From assembly GCF_002812085.1 (NCBI RefSeq), contig NZ_NPDM01000001.1, positions 434,001 to 498,000 of the forward strand: 64,000 bases of DNA, read 5' to 3'. A model generated the notes under the pieces. That model saw only the letters and a list, made by a program, of their open reading frames with translations. It searched no databases and had not been told where the DNA came from. Position 1 is the stretch's first letter. Each line of letters opens with the position of its first letter. The translations under genes were made by a program, and so were the position numbers. Positions 42,227 to 52,252 of the stretch are shown piece after piece. The stretch comes from Leptospira levettii (lineage in GTDB: Bacteria; Spirochaetota; Leptospiria; Leptospirales; Leptospiraceae).

Positions 42227-45200
42227 ATGAAGAAAACGTTTCATTTGGTTGTATCATTCTGCCTTCTCTTTTCCATTTTTTCCTGTGCAGAAGTCAATCG
42301 GAACAAACCAATTGCTGAGAAAGGGAAAATCGACTTATCTTCATGGGATTTCCTCCGTGATGGAAACATCAACTTGGACGGAGAATGGGAATTTTATTGG
42401 AAAGAGACGTTAAGTGGCATTCAAATTGAAAAAGAACTAGGTAAAGAACCAAAGTTCATCTACCAAGTGGTTCCATCGAATTGGAAAGGTGTGGATTGGT
42501 TTGGAGAAACACTTGGTGGGTATGGATATGCGACATATAAACTAAAAGTAATTTTCCCAGAAAACACACCTACTTTAGCCTTTCATAATTTGGATCTCTC
42601 CTCTGCGTACCGAATGTACATCAATGGGAAATTGGTGGTCGAACAAGGTAGTTTTGGAATCAATCCAAACTATTTTGAACCTTCCTACAAATCCATCTTG
42701 GTGGATCTCGAACCAGTTTCTGGCGAAACAGAAATTGTTTATGAAATATCCAATTTCCATTATTCGAAGGGTGGATTTTGGGAAAGTATGGAAATTGGCG
42801 AAAGACGTAAGTTATATGACAAAGTCAATCGCAGTTACCAAATCACTTCCTTCTTAGCGGGAAGTATTTTCCTCTGGGCATTGTATCACCTAGGTTTGTT
42901 TCTCATGCGCAGGCAAGATAAAGCTAGTTTGTTTATTGCACTATTTAGTTTACTCATTGTTATGCGCCTTCTCACAATTGGTGAGAGAAATATTTTGGAC
43001 ATCATACCATCTCTCCCGATGTCTGCTCTCATTCGATTGGAATTTGCAACAATTTACATATCAACCATAGTTTTTGCATACTTCTATCGATTGGTATTCC
43101 CGAATACCGTGGGGCAAAGGACAATGTATGTTCTCTACACCCTCATCACTCCTTTTTTAGTTTCTTTGTTTTTACCTGTCTCTGTATTTACTTCACAAAT
43201 CCATTATTTCCAAATTTTCCTCATACTTGTTTGTGTTCGTATCACCATTGCTATTATCATGGCCTATCGTTCTGATACGGTTGGAGCAGGATTATCACTC
43301 ATTGGTTTTAGTTTTGTTTTTGGGACTGTTGTCCACGACATCTTATACCAAAACAATATCATCAATACAATGAATATCACTCCTTTTGGGTTTTTAGGTT
43401 TTATTTTGTTCCAAGGATATATTCTATCTTATGGATTCACAAGAGCTTATTTATCGATCGAAAAATTAAAAGAAAGTTTAGAAATTTCAAACAAAGAACT
43501 CAATATCCTAAAAGAGGGATTGGAAGATATCGTTGTCGAAAGGACAAAAGAATTAGAAGTTTCAAAAGCAAATATCGAAAGGCTCAATGAATTTGCAAAA
43601 ACTCTCAACACATCTCTGGAGTTAGATAGTATCCTAAACAAAGCTTTCGATTATTTGAAAGAAGAAGTATTTTGCGATTCGATGATTCTATTACTTGTTG
43701 ATTCTGAAAACAGTAAACTCCAATACCACAAAGCTTTAGTTTCTTCCACATCCGAATTACAACTTGAATCAAAATTTCGCGGAGTCAGTTTCCCTTTAGA
43801 CCCAAGTGCTGGATTGTTTTACCATGTTTATAAACGGAATCGTCCCTTTCGATTTGCAAAAGTATGGGAATCTCGTTTAAATGAATCCAATCAAAAATTC
43901 ATCCAATTGATTGGGAAAAATCCAGGAATGATCATTCCATTAAGTTCACAAGGGAAAGTCATCGCGATGTTAGCGATTTTCAGTGAACACAAGGGATCAA
44001 GTTTTTCTAAAGCCCAATTACAATTGGTCGAAAATACTGCTGAAAACATCGCAACTGCAGTAACAAATTCCATTCTTGTGGAAGAAATGAACCGAGAGAA
44101 GTTCATTGCGGATAACGCTCGTTTGCAAATGGAAGATGCCAAAAACGAAGTTGTCAAACTCAATGAATTCACCAAAAAAATAAACTCTGAATCTAGTTTG
44201 TCTCAAATTATAGATGAGATGTTTGACTATATACTAAAGAGTTTCGAAATTGAAGCTACACTCATACAACTAATTGATCCTAAAAAAAAGGAATTGTATA
44301 CATACAAAACTACCATTCCTACATATGCAACTGAAGAACAGTTACATTTCGCAAAATCCTTTCGCGTTCCATTAAATGAAAGAGGAGGGATCATTTATAA
44401 AACGTATTTACGAAAAAAAACATTATTTGTTCCTAAACCTCCCAAAACATACGAATCAGAGTTAGATGAACAAATTTTTTCAAAGTTAAGCTTATCTTCC
44501 TTTATTGCAGTACCACTGGTTGTGCAAAACGAAGTGATTGGAATTGCCTATTTTACTTCGTACCAAAAACCAATGGAAGTCACTCGCGAAGTGCTCAGAC
44601 GAATCTCTGGTTTTTGTGATCAAATCGCTGGTGCAATTCAAAATTCATTATTACTCCAATTAACCGAAGAAGAACGAAAAAAATCGGAAAGAGCAAAAGC
44701 AGAAATTCAAAAAATGAATGAGTTTGCAAAAACGATAAACTCTCAAAACAATTTAGAAAATATTCTCGCCGAAATTTTTGGGTTCATTCGCAAAAACTAT
44801 AAAATTGAAAACTGTGTCTTGTATTTTCTCGACAAAGAATTCAATGAGTTTCGTTATTTAAACCATTCCGGCTTTGACTTGTTAAATGATGAAAACGTGA
44901 ATTTTTTTAAGACCCTAAGATTCCCACTCAAAGAGGAAAGTGGATTCGTTTATAAATGTTACCTACGAAAAAGACATTTTTACATGAAACATGTTCCTAA
45001 ATCAATGCCTTATCAAATTGATAAACAGATTACTGAAAAATCAGGAATGAAAGGTTTTTTAATTTCTCCTTTAGTGAATAACGATGAAGTTGTGGCTATG
45101 GCTATGTATGGAATCAATGATGAAACTATACATTTTACCAGTGAAGAAGTAAATTCCATCGTAGGTGTTTCGGAACACATTGCAAGTGCCATCAACAATC

Positions 45201-45964
45201 ACTTTTTACTCAAAAAAATTGAAGAAGAAAAACAAAGATCCGATTCTCTTTTACTCAACATTCTCCCCAAAAACGTAGCAGAAGAACTGCAAAAGAAAGG
45301 GCGAGTGAATCCCGTTGAATTTGAAAATGTAACATTACTCATGACCAGTTTTCCTGGTTTCTCTCAAATTACAGGACAACTCACACCAGAAGAATTAATT
45401 GAAGGCCTTGATTTGTATTTCTCTCGATTTGATGAGATCATCAAAACAAAGGGAATGGAAAAATTAAGGATGACTGGTGATATGTATTTAGCTGCTGGAG
45501 GTTTGCCTGTTGGAAACTTCACTCATGCAGTTGATGCCTGCCTTGCTGCCTTACAAATTAAAAATGAAGTGATTCGTATGATGGAAGATTTTAAAGACAT
45601 TCCATTCAAACCGAATGGAATTACCATTGCAATTCACTCAGGGCCTGTTGTTGCGGGAGTGATTGGAAAATCAAAATTCAATTATGATGTTTGGGGGAAA
45701 ACGGTCACACAAACACAAGCCATCAGACGTGGTGGAGTTGGTGTTTCAATTAACATCTCCCAAGAAACAATGGATAAAGTGAAACGATTGTTCCACATCG
45801 ACAACCAAAGAATGATCAATACTTACGAAGGGGAACAATTCCCTATTTACGAATTGTTAGCATTAAAATCGGATTTAGCAGACGATTCAGGAATCCTTCC
45901 CAATGATAAATTTGAAAGGTTATATACCCAACAAAAACGGGGAGCAAAAATCCTAATCAAATGA
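42227..45964 (+). CDS. 7TMR-DISM / triple-GAF protein with degenerate class III cyclase domain
   Basis: This 1245-residue protein has a lipobox-like 'SIFSC' (Cys20), an extracellular sugar-binding-like domain (about 35-200), seven transmembrane helices (205-405), a coiled coil, three related GAF units (about 465-620, 655-810, 850-1000) and a cyclase-homology domain (1032-1200). The catalytic positions are mostly lost. The first metal Asp is Ser1041, Lys is Arg1081, the purine-binding Asp is Lys1158, and the transition-state Asn and Arg align with Thr1161 and Ala1165; only Asp1085 remains. It is probably a regulatory pseudo-cyclase. Its stop overlaps the next cyclase gene by 4 bp. The hairpin at 42208 precedes the start. 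Confidence 0.88.
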   Translation: MKKTFHLVVSFCLLFSIFSCAEVNRNKPIAEKGKIDLSSWDFLRDGNINLDGEWEFYWKETLSGIQIEKELGKEPKFIYQVVPSNWKGVDWFGETLGGYGYATYKLKVIFPENTPTLAFHNLDLSSAYRMYINGKLVVEQGSFGINPNYFEPSYKSILVDLEPVSGETEIVYEISNFHYSKGGFWESMEIGERRKLYDKVNRSYQITSFLAGSIFLWALYHLGLFLMRRQDKASLFIALFSLLIVMRLLTIGERNILDIIPSLPMSALIRLEFATIYISTIVFAYFYRLVFPNTVGQRTMYVLYTLITPFLVSLFLPVSVFTSQIHYFQIFLILVCVRITIAIIMAYRSDTVGAGLSLIGFSFVFGTVVHDILYQNNIINTMNITPFGFLGFILFQGYILSYGFTRAYLSIEKLKESLEISNKELNILKEGLEDIVVERTKELEVSKANIERLNEFAKTLNTSLELDSILNKAFDYLKEEVFCDSMILLLVDSENSKLQYHKALVSSTSELQLESKFRGVSFPLDPSAGLFYHVYKRNRPFRFAKVWESRLNESNQKFIQLIGKNPGMIIPLSSQGKVIAMLAIFSEHKGSSFSKAQLQLVENTAENIATAVTNSILVEEMNREKFIADNARLQMEDAKNEVVKLNEFTKKINSESSLSQIIDEMFDYILKSFEIEATLIQLIDPKKKELYTYKTTIPTYATEEQLHFAKSFRVPLNERGGIIYKTYLRKKTLFVPKPPKTYESELDEQIFSKLSLSSFIAVPLVVQNEVIGIAYFTSYQKPMEVTREVLRRISGFCDQIAGAIQNSLLLQLTEEERKKSERAKAEIQKMNEFAKTINSQNNLENILAEIFGFIRKNYKIENCVLYFLDKEFNEFRYLNHSGFDLLNDENVNFFKTLRFPLKEESGFVYKCYLRKRHFYMKHVPKSMPYQIDKQITEKSGMKGFLISPLVNNDEVVAMAMYGINDETIHFTSEEVNSIVGVSEHIASAINNHFLLKKIEEEKQRSDSLLLNILPKNVAEELQKKGRVNPVEFENVTLLMTSFPGFSQITGQLTPEELIEGLDLYFSRFDEIIKTKGMEKLRMTGDMYLAAGGLPVGNFTHAVDACLAALQIKNEVIRMMEDFKDIPFKPNGITIAIHSGPVVAGVIGKSKFNYDVWGKTVTQTQAIRRGGVGVSINISQETMDKVKRLFHIDNQRMINTYEGEQFPIYELLALKSDLADDSGILPNDKFERLYTQQKRGAKILIK

Positions 45965-48048
45965 TCAATGTTATCTATCTGATTGGTTTTTTATTTTTAG
46001 GAATTCTTTATGGAATCACTAAATTATACAAAAAAAATGAAGAAAACCAAAATACCGTTACCGTCTTAAAATCTAAAATTCAATTACTGAATGAAGAATT
46101 AGAACAAAAAGAAAAAGAACTACTCTCAACAAAAACGCAGTCAGAAGAATTTTCGAACAAACTTGTTGATTCATATGGTCAATTATCTGACCTCGATGGT
46201 CTCTTAAGAGAAATCAACTCAGCAACTGATTTAAAAGATGTACTGAGAATCCTTGGTTTTTATATCAGAGAAAAATTCAAAGTACCACATTATCTTTTAT
46301 ACGTTTATAAAAAAGAATTAGATGCCTTAGAGTTTTTTCACAGTAACTTTCCAGAAGAACTTTCAGAGTCAGTAAAATTAGAGATCATGGGAAGGACAAT
46401 CCCTGTTTCCGATTCCTATGTGACTAAGTATGCACACGCGTATGTTCGAAAAAGAAAACGAAGTTTTTATATAGAAGACTTTGAAACTTATAAAACAGAA
46501 GGTGTGGAACTTGAGAACAAAAAATCAGCAAATTTAAAATCCCTTCTCATTGTCCCACTTTACTTACGCAATAAATTCATCGGAACATTGGATTTATTAG
46601 ATTACTCAGGCATATTTTTATTAAATGAACAACAACTCAACCAAATCAAAATCATAGCAGATTACATTGCAGGTACAATTGAAACTGGTTATCTTCTTGA
46701 TGAGTTAAAAACAGTTAACAGCAAAATCCAAGAAGAAAAAGAGAATATAGAATCCAATCGTTTGAAACTGGAAAACCTTCACAAATTCAATCGGAAAATC
46801 AATTCCTATTCTGAAATTGAAGATATCACAAGAGAAGTTTTTAGTTATTTAAAAGCGAATCACCGTGTTGAATTAGGTTTTATCTTATTAGTAGATCCAA
46901 AATCCAATTCATTAGTCCCTCTTATGGAAGGTGCTGAAGTATTTAACAAAGGATTACTGGTTACAAATTTTTTAAGAACATTCCGTCCGAAATTGATTCC
47001 ATCTATCGGTTCCCTCTATCGTTCTTTTCAAAAACAAAAACCAATTTATCTCAAAAAATCATCACGATGGAAAGAATTAACCCCAATTGATACTTCAATT
47101 GTTGAAAGTTTTAAATTAGAAATTTTTGGACACGTGCCTCTTGTTGTCCAAGGCCAAACCATTGGGATTGTTTGTGTCACTCGCCTAACAAAAGAAAATC
47201 CTTGGACACAAATTGAATTCCAAGAAATCATTTCATTTTGTGAACAAGTTGCGGGTGCAATTCATAATGCAAATTTACGCCGAGATTTGGAAAAAGAGAG
47301 AGAAAAAACAATCCACTTCATTCGTAACATTCTTCCTGGTGATTTAGCGGATGAACTCATTGAACGCGGAGAGGTTGTTCCTATGGAATACGAATCCGTT
47401 AGTATATTATTCACTGATTTCAAAAACTTCACAAAAGCAGCTGAATCATTGTCACCAGAAGATCTGATTGAACAATTAGATGGATGTTTTTCGCAATTTG
47501 ATGATATAGCTGTAAGGCACAATTTTGAAAAATTAAAAACAATTGGGGATTCGTATATGGCTGCTGGTGGTATTCCTCAAGGGAATTTCACCCACCCCGT
47601 AGATGCCTGTTTGTTTGCCATGGAAATCAAATCATTTATGACACAAATTCGATCCTTCAAACAAATGTTAGGACAAGATTTCTGGGAAATTCGAATTGGT
47701 ATCCACACTGGTCCTGTGGTTGCAGGTGTTGTGGGAAAATCAAAATTTGCATATGATGTTTGGGGAGATGCAGTGAACACTGCAAGCAGGATGGAAAGCT
47801 CAGGTGATGCTGGTGAAATCAATTTGTCAGAAACTACTTATGATAAAGTAAAACGATTTTTTGAATGTGAATACCGAGGTAAAGTCAAAGCCAAAAACAA
47901 AGGGGAAATGGGGATGTATTTCTTAAAACGTTTACGTCCTGAATTTTCAAGAGATCAGGAAGGGATGGTTCCCAACCAAATCTTTTTAGATTTATATAAA
48001 AATTTGCAAATCGGTGCAAAAATCATCTACCGCCAAACTGGTTCTTGA
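45961..48048 (+). CDS. Double-GAF class III adenylate/guanylate cyclase
   Basis: This 695-residue protein has one N-terminal membrane helix (about 2-20), a coiled coil, two GAF units (about 85-250 and 285-440) and a cyclase domain (480-650). All key residues are present: Asp486 ('FTDFKNFT') and Asp530 ('IGDSYM') for metal, Lys526 and Asp603 for the purine, and Asn606 and Arg610 in 'WGDAVNTASR'. The Lys/Asp pair predicts cAMP as product. Each GAF is preceded by the same 'REINS' or 'RKINS' helix as in the upstream protein, so the two genes look like a tandem duplication. The 4-bp overlap implies balanced synthesis of both. Confidence 0.92.
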   Translation: MINVIYLIGFLFLGILYGITKLYKKNEENQNTVTVLKSKIQLLNEELEQKEKELLSTKTQSEEFSNKLVDSYGQLSDLDGLLREINSATDLKDVLRILGFYIREKFKVPHYLLYVYKKELDALEFFHSNFPEELSESVKLEIMGRTIPVSDSYVTKYAHAYVRKRKRSFYIEDFETYKTEGVELENKKSANLKSLLIVPLYLRNKFIGTLDLLDYSGIFLLNEQQLNQIKIIADYIAGTIETGYLLDELKTVNSKIQEEKENIESNRLKLENLHKFNRKINSYSEIEDITREVFSYLKANHRVELGFILLVDPKSNSLVPLMEGAEVFNKGLLVTNFLRTFRPKLIPSIGSLYRSFQKQKPIYLKKSSRWKELTPIDTSIVESFKLEIFGHVPLVVQGQTIGIVCVTRLTKENPWTQIEFQEIISFCEQVAGAIHNANLRRDLEKEREKTIHFIRNILPGDLADELIERGEVVPMEYESVSILFTDFKNFTKAAESLSPEDLIEQLDGCFSQFDDIAVRHNFEKLKTIGDSYMAAGGIPQGNFTHPVDACLFAMEIKSFMTQIRSFKQMLGQDFWEIRIGIHTGPVVAGVVGKSKFAYDVWGDAVNTASRMESSGDAGEINLSETTYDKVKRFFECEYRGKVKAKNKGEMGMYFLKRLRPEFSRDQEGMVPNQIFLDLYKNLQIGAKIIYRQTGS

Positions 48049-48185
48049 TTAGATTTTTCTCCATTTCATATCAATAGCATCGCATACATTTTTAAGATTT
48101 CCAATAGAGGAAAACCGCAAATGTGGAAATTACCTATGAAACATACTTGATTCTACATTAGAGAAGTTTGAAATTGAATCATTAG

Positions 48186-48704
48186 ATGGAAACTCGCACC
48201 ATACGTATCCTTTTTTTGGTTTTTTATGTGATTTCATTAATTGTGTGGATCATTGAAGAAATATACACACTGACAAAACCACCTGAATACTTCGACCGAT
48301 TTCGAGTCATCATCGCAACCATAGAATCATTCATTGCCATCTCTTCCTTCCTTGTTGTTTTTATTTTATACAAAGAACTCAAGAAAGAAGCTGTCGAAAA
48401 CAAACAGGCAAAAACACAAATCCATGACTTAAAAAGGACCAATCGAATTTTAAAAAATCCTGAAATTGGATTTTGGGCAGAAGCAAAAGCCCAAATGTTG
48501 GAATGGAATTTAACAGATGCAGAAACTGAGATTGCTATTCTTTTGTTAAGAGGTTTTTCCCAAAAACAAATTGCTGCTGTCAGAAAAAAAAGTCTGAGGA
48601 CCATCGAAAACCAAACTGCGTCTATCTACGAAAAATCTTCTATGAGGGGGAAACTGGAATTTATTTCTTTTTTCCTGACTCCTCTTTTACCTGAAGAAGA
48701 CTGA
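48186..48704 (+). CDS. Membrane-anchored LuxR-type HTH regulator
   Basis: This 172-residue protein has two transmembrane helices (about 7-25 and 45-65), a short coiled coil and a C-terminal LuxR/GerE-type helix-turn-helix. The pattern 'WNLTDAETEIAILLLRGFSQ' then 'KQIAAVRKKSLRTIENQ' matches the usual 'LT-x-x-E-x-E-I-x-x-L-x-x-G-x-S-x-x-x-I-A' with a T-x-x-N-x recognition helix. It could regulate transcription directly from the inner membrane. It follows the cyclases by 137 bp. A possible terminator hairpin (48718-48738, ACCAAA/TTTGGT, then TTATTTT) lies after it. Confidence 0.78.
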   Translation: METRTIRILFLVFYVISLIVWIIEEIYTLTKPPEYFDRFRVIIATIESFIAISSFLVVFILYKELKKEAVENKQAKTQIHDLKRTNRILKNPEIGFWAEAKAQMLEWNLTDAETEIAILLLRGFSQKQIAAVRKKSLRTIENQTASIYEKSSMRGKLEFISFFLTPLLPEED

Positions 48705-48717
48705 ACAAAAAACCTTG

Positions 48718-48738
48718 ACCAAAGTGATTCTTTTTGGT
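48718..48738 (+). terminator. Possible terminator after the LuxR-type gene
   Basis: ACCAAA pairs with TTTGGT around a 9-base loop, preceded by A-rich sequence and followed by TATTTTAAG. The stem is short, and it lies only 17 bp before the next start, so it is a weak call. Confidence 0.3.
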
Positions 48739-48755
48739 TATTTTAAGTTTGTTTT

Positions 48756-50321
48756 ATGAAAAATCGAAACGTAATTTTATTCACATTCGTATTTGTATTA
48801 TGTAACATTTCACTTTGGTCCCAATCACAATTAGAAGACCGTGACAAACAAAGACAGTCTGGGTTAATCAAAACCAATCAAAAAAAACAGGAGGAAATTC
48901 TGCAAAAGTATAACGACTTTGTTTCAAAAGTACAAAGCAGATTCCCTGGCCTTAAAATTTCCTCTTCTCCCATCGACTTAAAATTAGCAGAAGGAATATC
49001 TGATCATAATAATGCACCGGGAGCCACTGATAAAAAATCCAAATCGATTAGTGCCATTGCATCTGATCATTTTTATTTACAACTAGAACCAAATAAACAA
49101 CCTAATGCACGTTCGCAAATAAAGGTAAAAAAAGGGGATCCCCTCGAAGTTGTTTTGGTTTTAAAACAAGATGTAACAGAAAAAAAAGAAGGTTCTCATT
49201 GGGTTTTGGTGCGAACAAAATCAAAACAAGAAGGATATACCACCCAAGACTTTCTACAACCAATAAAACCAGCTGTAAAATCCAGAAATACGGAAGGACT
49301 TTCTTTAGATGTATCTGCTATACCTTCCAGAATCACTCCCGAACCAGCTAGCCTAGGTTATACGGACTCGAAAAAAGGAAAAGAGATGTGGGTAAACGCT
49401 AGCTCCTTAAATATGAGAGGAGAACCCGATGTGAACGGTTATGTAATCGCAAGGTTACCAAAAGGAATCAAAGTCACCGTTCAAAGTTCCACTTCAAATG
49501 AAGAAACGATCGACGGAATTTCTTCAAACTGGCACCAAGTCTCTTCTGCTTATGGCAATGGCTGGGTGTTTGGTGGATACTTAAGTAACTCAGAAGTTGT
49601 CTCTTACGAAGTACAACCAGGCGAAATATCTTTTCCGCAGGAGAATCCAGACGATTTAAAAATTGGAGATAAACGTTTTGTTAGATCCACAAATTTACGA
49701 ATGAGAGATGAACCAAACGAATACGGCTCTGTAGTTACTTCGATCCCTGGAGATGAAAAACTAAAAATTTTAGATGCCAAAAAGGAAATCGAAACCATAG
49801 GTGGAGTTCGATCAAAATGGATTTATGTCAATTGGAATGATGAGTGGGAAGGTTGGGTATTTGGGGGATTTGTTTCAAAAGAACGTGGTCCTCTCGTTGA
49901 TACTGATGATATCTCAAAATACTTTCAGATTCCAGTAGATAACGACCGCTATGTGTCATCTAGTTTCGGAACACGTGTAGATCCAGTAACTGGCAAAATT
50001 GGAGCCTTCCACTCAGGAATCGATTTACCCGCTCCAGTGGGAACACCTATCAAGGCGGTGAGTGATGGAAAAGTATGGCGAACAATTACAACTAGCGGTG
50101 GTTATGGGGTATTAACGATTATTAGCCATAAAAATAACATCTACACCTATTATGCTCACCAGAGTGACCGACAAGTAAAAGAAGGTGACACAGTCCGCTC
50201 TGGCGACATCATTGGTCTCGTAGGAAACACTGGCAAATCTACAGGTCCTCATCTCCATTTTGAAGTTAGGAAAGGCCCAGACCAACAAGCATTGGATCCA
50301 GGAGCATATTTACCCAAATGA
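48756..50321 (+). CDS. Exported M23 metallopeptidase with SH3-like domains
   Basis: This 521-residue protein has a signal peptide (about 1-22), three SH3-like repeats (about 100-170, 208-280, 305-375) and a C-terminal M23 (LytM) endopeptidase domain. The metal ligands are visible as His419 and Asp423 in 'HSGIDLP' and His499-Leu-His501 in 'GPHLHFEV'; His468 is in 'YYAHQS'. It should cut peptide cross-bridges in peptidoglycan in the periplasm, targeted by the SH3 repeats. All catalytic residues are present, so it is probably active. It overlaps the ankyrin gene by 4 bp. Confidence 0.92.
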   Translation: MKNRNVILFTFVFVLCNISLWSQSQLEDRDKQRQSGLIKTNQKKQEEILQKYNDFVSKVQSRFPGLKISSSPIDLKLAEGISDHNNAPGATDKKSKSISAIASDHFYLQLEPNKQPNARSQIKVKKGDPLEVVLVLKQDVTEKKEGSHWVLVRTKSKQEGYTTQDFLQPIKPAVKSRNTEGLSLDVSAIPSRITPEPASLGYTDSKKGKEMWVNASSLNMRGEPDVNGYVIARLPKGIKVTVQSSTSNEETIDGISSNWHQVSSAYGNGWVFGGYLSNSEVVSYEVQPGEISFPQENPDDLKIGDKRFVRSTNLRMRDEPNEYGSVVTSIPGDEKLKILDAKKEIETIGGVRSKWIYVNWNDEWEGWVFGGFVSKERGPLVDTDDISKYFQIPVDNDRYVSSSFGTRVDPVTGKIGAFHSGIDLPAPVGTPIKAVSDGKVWRTITTSGGYGVLTIISHKNNIYTYYAHQSDRQVKEGDTVRSGDIIGLVGNTGKSTGPHLHFEVRKGPDQQALDPGAYLPK

Positions 50322-52252
50322 AATCTAAATTAAATCTTATTTTCTTTATTCTGATCCTATCGTTTCAACCTTACCTTTTTGCGGAAGAACCTTTATCAAC
50401 TCCGACAGAAGTTTCACCTAGTTTCGATATGGTGCAAATTCTACTAAAGGGAAATCAAAAGGAATTTGAAAACGCAGTGACAAATGGTGGAGACATCAAC
50501 GCTTCAGACGATTCTGGAAAATCACTTCTCATCTTAGCAGTTGAAAAAAATCGAACAAAACAATTTGAGTTTTTATTAAACCAGGGTGCTGATTTAAACA
50601 AACGTGATCTTTCCGGCAAAACATTATTACATTATGTTGTCACATCCAAATTCACCAACCAAATCAAAACATTAGTTGAGAAAGGTGCAGATTTAAATGC
50701 TTATGATGCTGATGGAAACACAGCGTTACACGTTGCTATCTTAAAATCAAACTTAGCTGTACAGAAGTTACTTGTAGAAAGTAAAGCAGATGTGAATCTC
50801 AGAAACAATCCAAGAAAATCACCCATTTATTTAGCCTTTGAAAAAGGCAAAATAGATTCTATTAACTTTCTTTTACAAAATGGTGCTGATATCAATCTAC
50901 CGGATCTAACTGGTCGTACACCCATCTTTGTTGCAATTGAACAAAGAAACATCAAACTACTAACGCTCGCATTAGATGCAAATGCAAACCCTAACTCAGA
51001 AGATACAAAGTCTATTCGGCCCATCGTATTTGCGATTGAAAAAGGTTTCACTGCGGGAGTAGAAACTTTATTAAACCGAGGAGCAGATGTCCAATCCAAA
51101 ACACCTGAAGGTGAATCTTTATTATTCTATTCTGTTGAAAAAAGAAACCTAGTTGTTACAAATCTATTAATCAAAAAAGGACTCAATGTTGATTCCAAAA
51201 ACACCAATGGAAAAACATTGTTTGAAATCGCATTAACTAAAAACGATTCAAATTTATTAAAACTGGTGTTAGACGCGGGCGCAAACCCAAACCAAACATT
51301 ATCAACTAATAAAAACCCGCTGGAAGAGGCCATTGAAAGTTCAAAATGGGCTATTGCAGAGTTATTGATCGAAAAAAATGCAGAGATTCAATCACCCAAT
51401 CTTTCCGGTTACTTACCTATCCATTTAGCCTCAAGAAAACCTGGAATTAAAATCGTAGACCTTCTCTTAAAAAAGGGAGTTCCCGTTGATATCATAAATG
51501 CAAAAACAAATGAAACTGCATTGTCACTCGCACTAGACAACAAACAATTAAACATTGCAAAACTCCTATTATCAAAGAAGGCAAACCCAAATCATCAATT
51601 GAAAGATGGAGCTGGGTTAATCTTTTCAACTATAGAAAGAAAAGATGCTGAATCATTTAAACTATTGGTATCCAATGGTGCAAATTTATTAACACTAAAT
51701 GATGAAGACGAAAATCTAATCACAACAGTTTGTAAATTAGAGATAGATAAAAAAGAACAAAAGTTTGTTGATGAAACTCTTAAGTTATTGATTAGCAAGG
51801 GTGTGAACCCAAATGCAAAAAACAAACGAGGGTTAAGTGCTCTTCATATAGCACTCAATCGAAATCGAATCGAAACCATGTCAACATTGTTGACCATGGG
51901 TGCAGATCCTAACCTAACAGACAATAATGGATATTCTATATTACACAAGGCGATTCAAAAGTTTTTAAATGCAAAAGATACGAATCAAATTGAATTATAT
52001 AAAAAATTAGTACTATTCCTAGTAGAAAGACGTGCGAACCTCAACCAACAGGATAAATTAGGGAAAACTATACTTTCCGAACTGGCAATTCAATTTGATC
52101 CTGGTAAAAGTGATCCTATTTTGGAATTGGCAAAAGTGTTGGTTCTAAATGGCGGTGATCCGAAGCTAAATGATAAAAATGGTAAGTCTGCATTAGATTA
52201 TGCTGATGAGAAAAAAATTCCAGAACTCTTAGAAATTTATCGCGGTCTTTAA
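50318..52252 (+). CDS. Exported ankyrin-repeat protein
   Basis: This 644-residue protein has a signal peptide (about 1-22) and then a nearly continuous array of ankyrin repeats of about 33 residues across the rest of the protein. Typical steps are 'GADLNKRDLSGKTLLHYVV', 'GADINLPDLTGRTPIFVAI' and 'GADPNLTDNNGYSILHKAI'. Ankyrin arrays bind proteins; here the binding would take place in the periplasm or outer membrane. The start overlaps the M23 peptidase stop by 4 bp, so the two may form a pair, for example with the array controlling the peptidase. That link is inference. The stop shares one base with the next ATG. Confidence 0.9.
   Translation: MKSKLNLIFFILILSFQPYLFAEEPLSTPTEVSPSFDMVQILLKGNQKEFENAVTNGGDINASDDSGKSLLILAVEKNRTKQFEFLLNQGADLNKRDLSGKTLLHYVVTSKFTNQIKTLVEKGADLNAYDADGNTALHVAILKSNLAVQKLLVESKADVNLRNNPRKSPIYLAFEKGKIDSINFLLQNGADINLPDLTGRTPIFVAIEQRNIKLLTLALDANANPNSEDTKSIRPIVFAIEKGFTAGVETLLNRGADVQSKTPEGESLLFYSVEKRNLVVTNLLIKKGLNVDSKNTNGKTLFEIALTKNDSNLLKLVLDAGANPNQTLSTNKNPLEEAIESSKWAIAELLIEKNAEIQSPNLSGYLPIHLASRKPGIKIVDLLLKKGVPVDIINAKTNETALSLALDNKQLNIAKLLLSKKANPNHQLKDGAGLIFSTIERKDAESFKLLVSNGANLLTLNDEDENLITTVCKLEIDKKEQKFVDETLKLLISKGVNPNAKNKRGLSALHIALNRNRIETMSTLLTMGADPNLTDNNGYSILHKAIQKFLNAKDTNQIELYKKLVLFLVERRANLNQQDKLGKTILSELAIQFDPGKSDPILELAKVLVLNGGDPKLNDKNGKSALDYADEKKIPELLEIYRGL

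Noticed and set aside
50318..52252. Ankyrin DNA repeats as a CRISPR or satellite array
   Set aside because: The periodicity is about 99 bases, diverged, in frame and protein-coding; there are no identical repeats with unique spacers.
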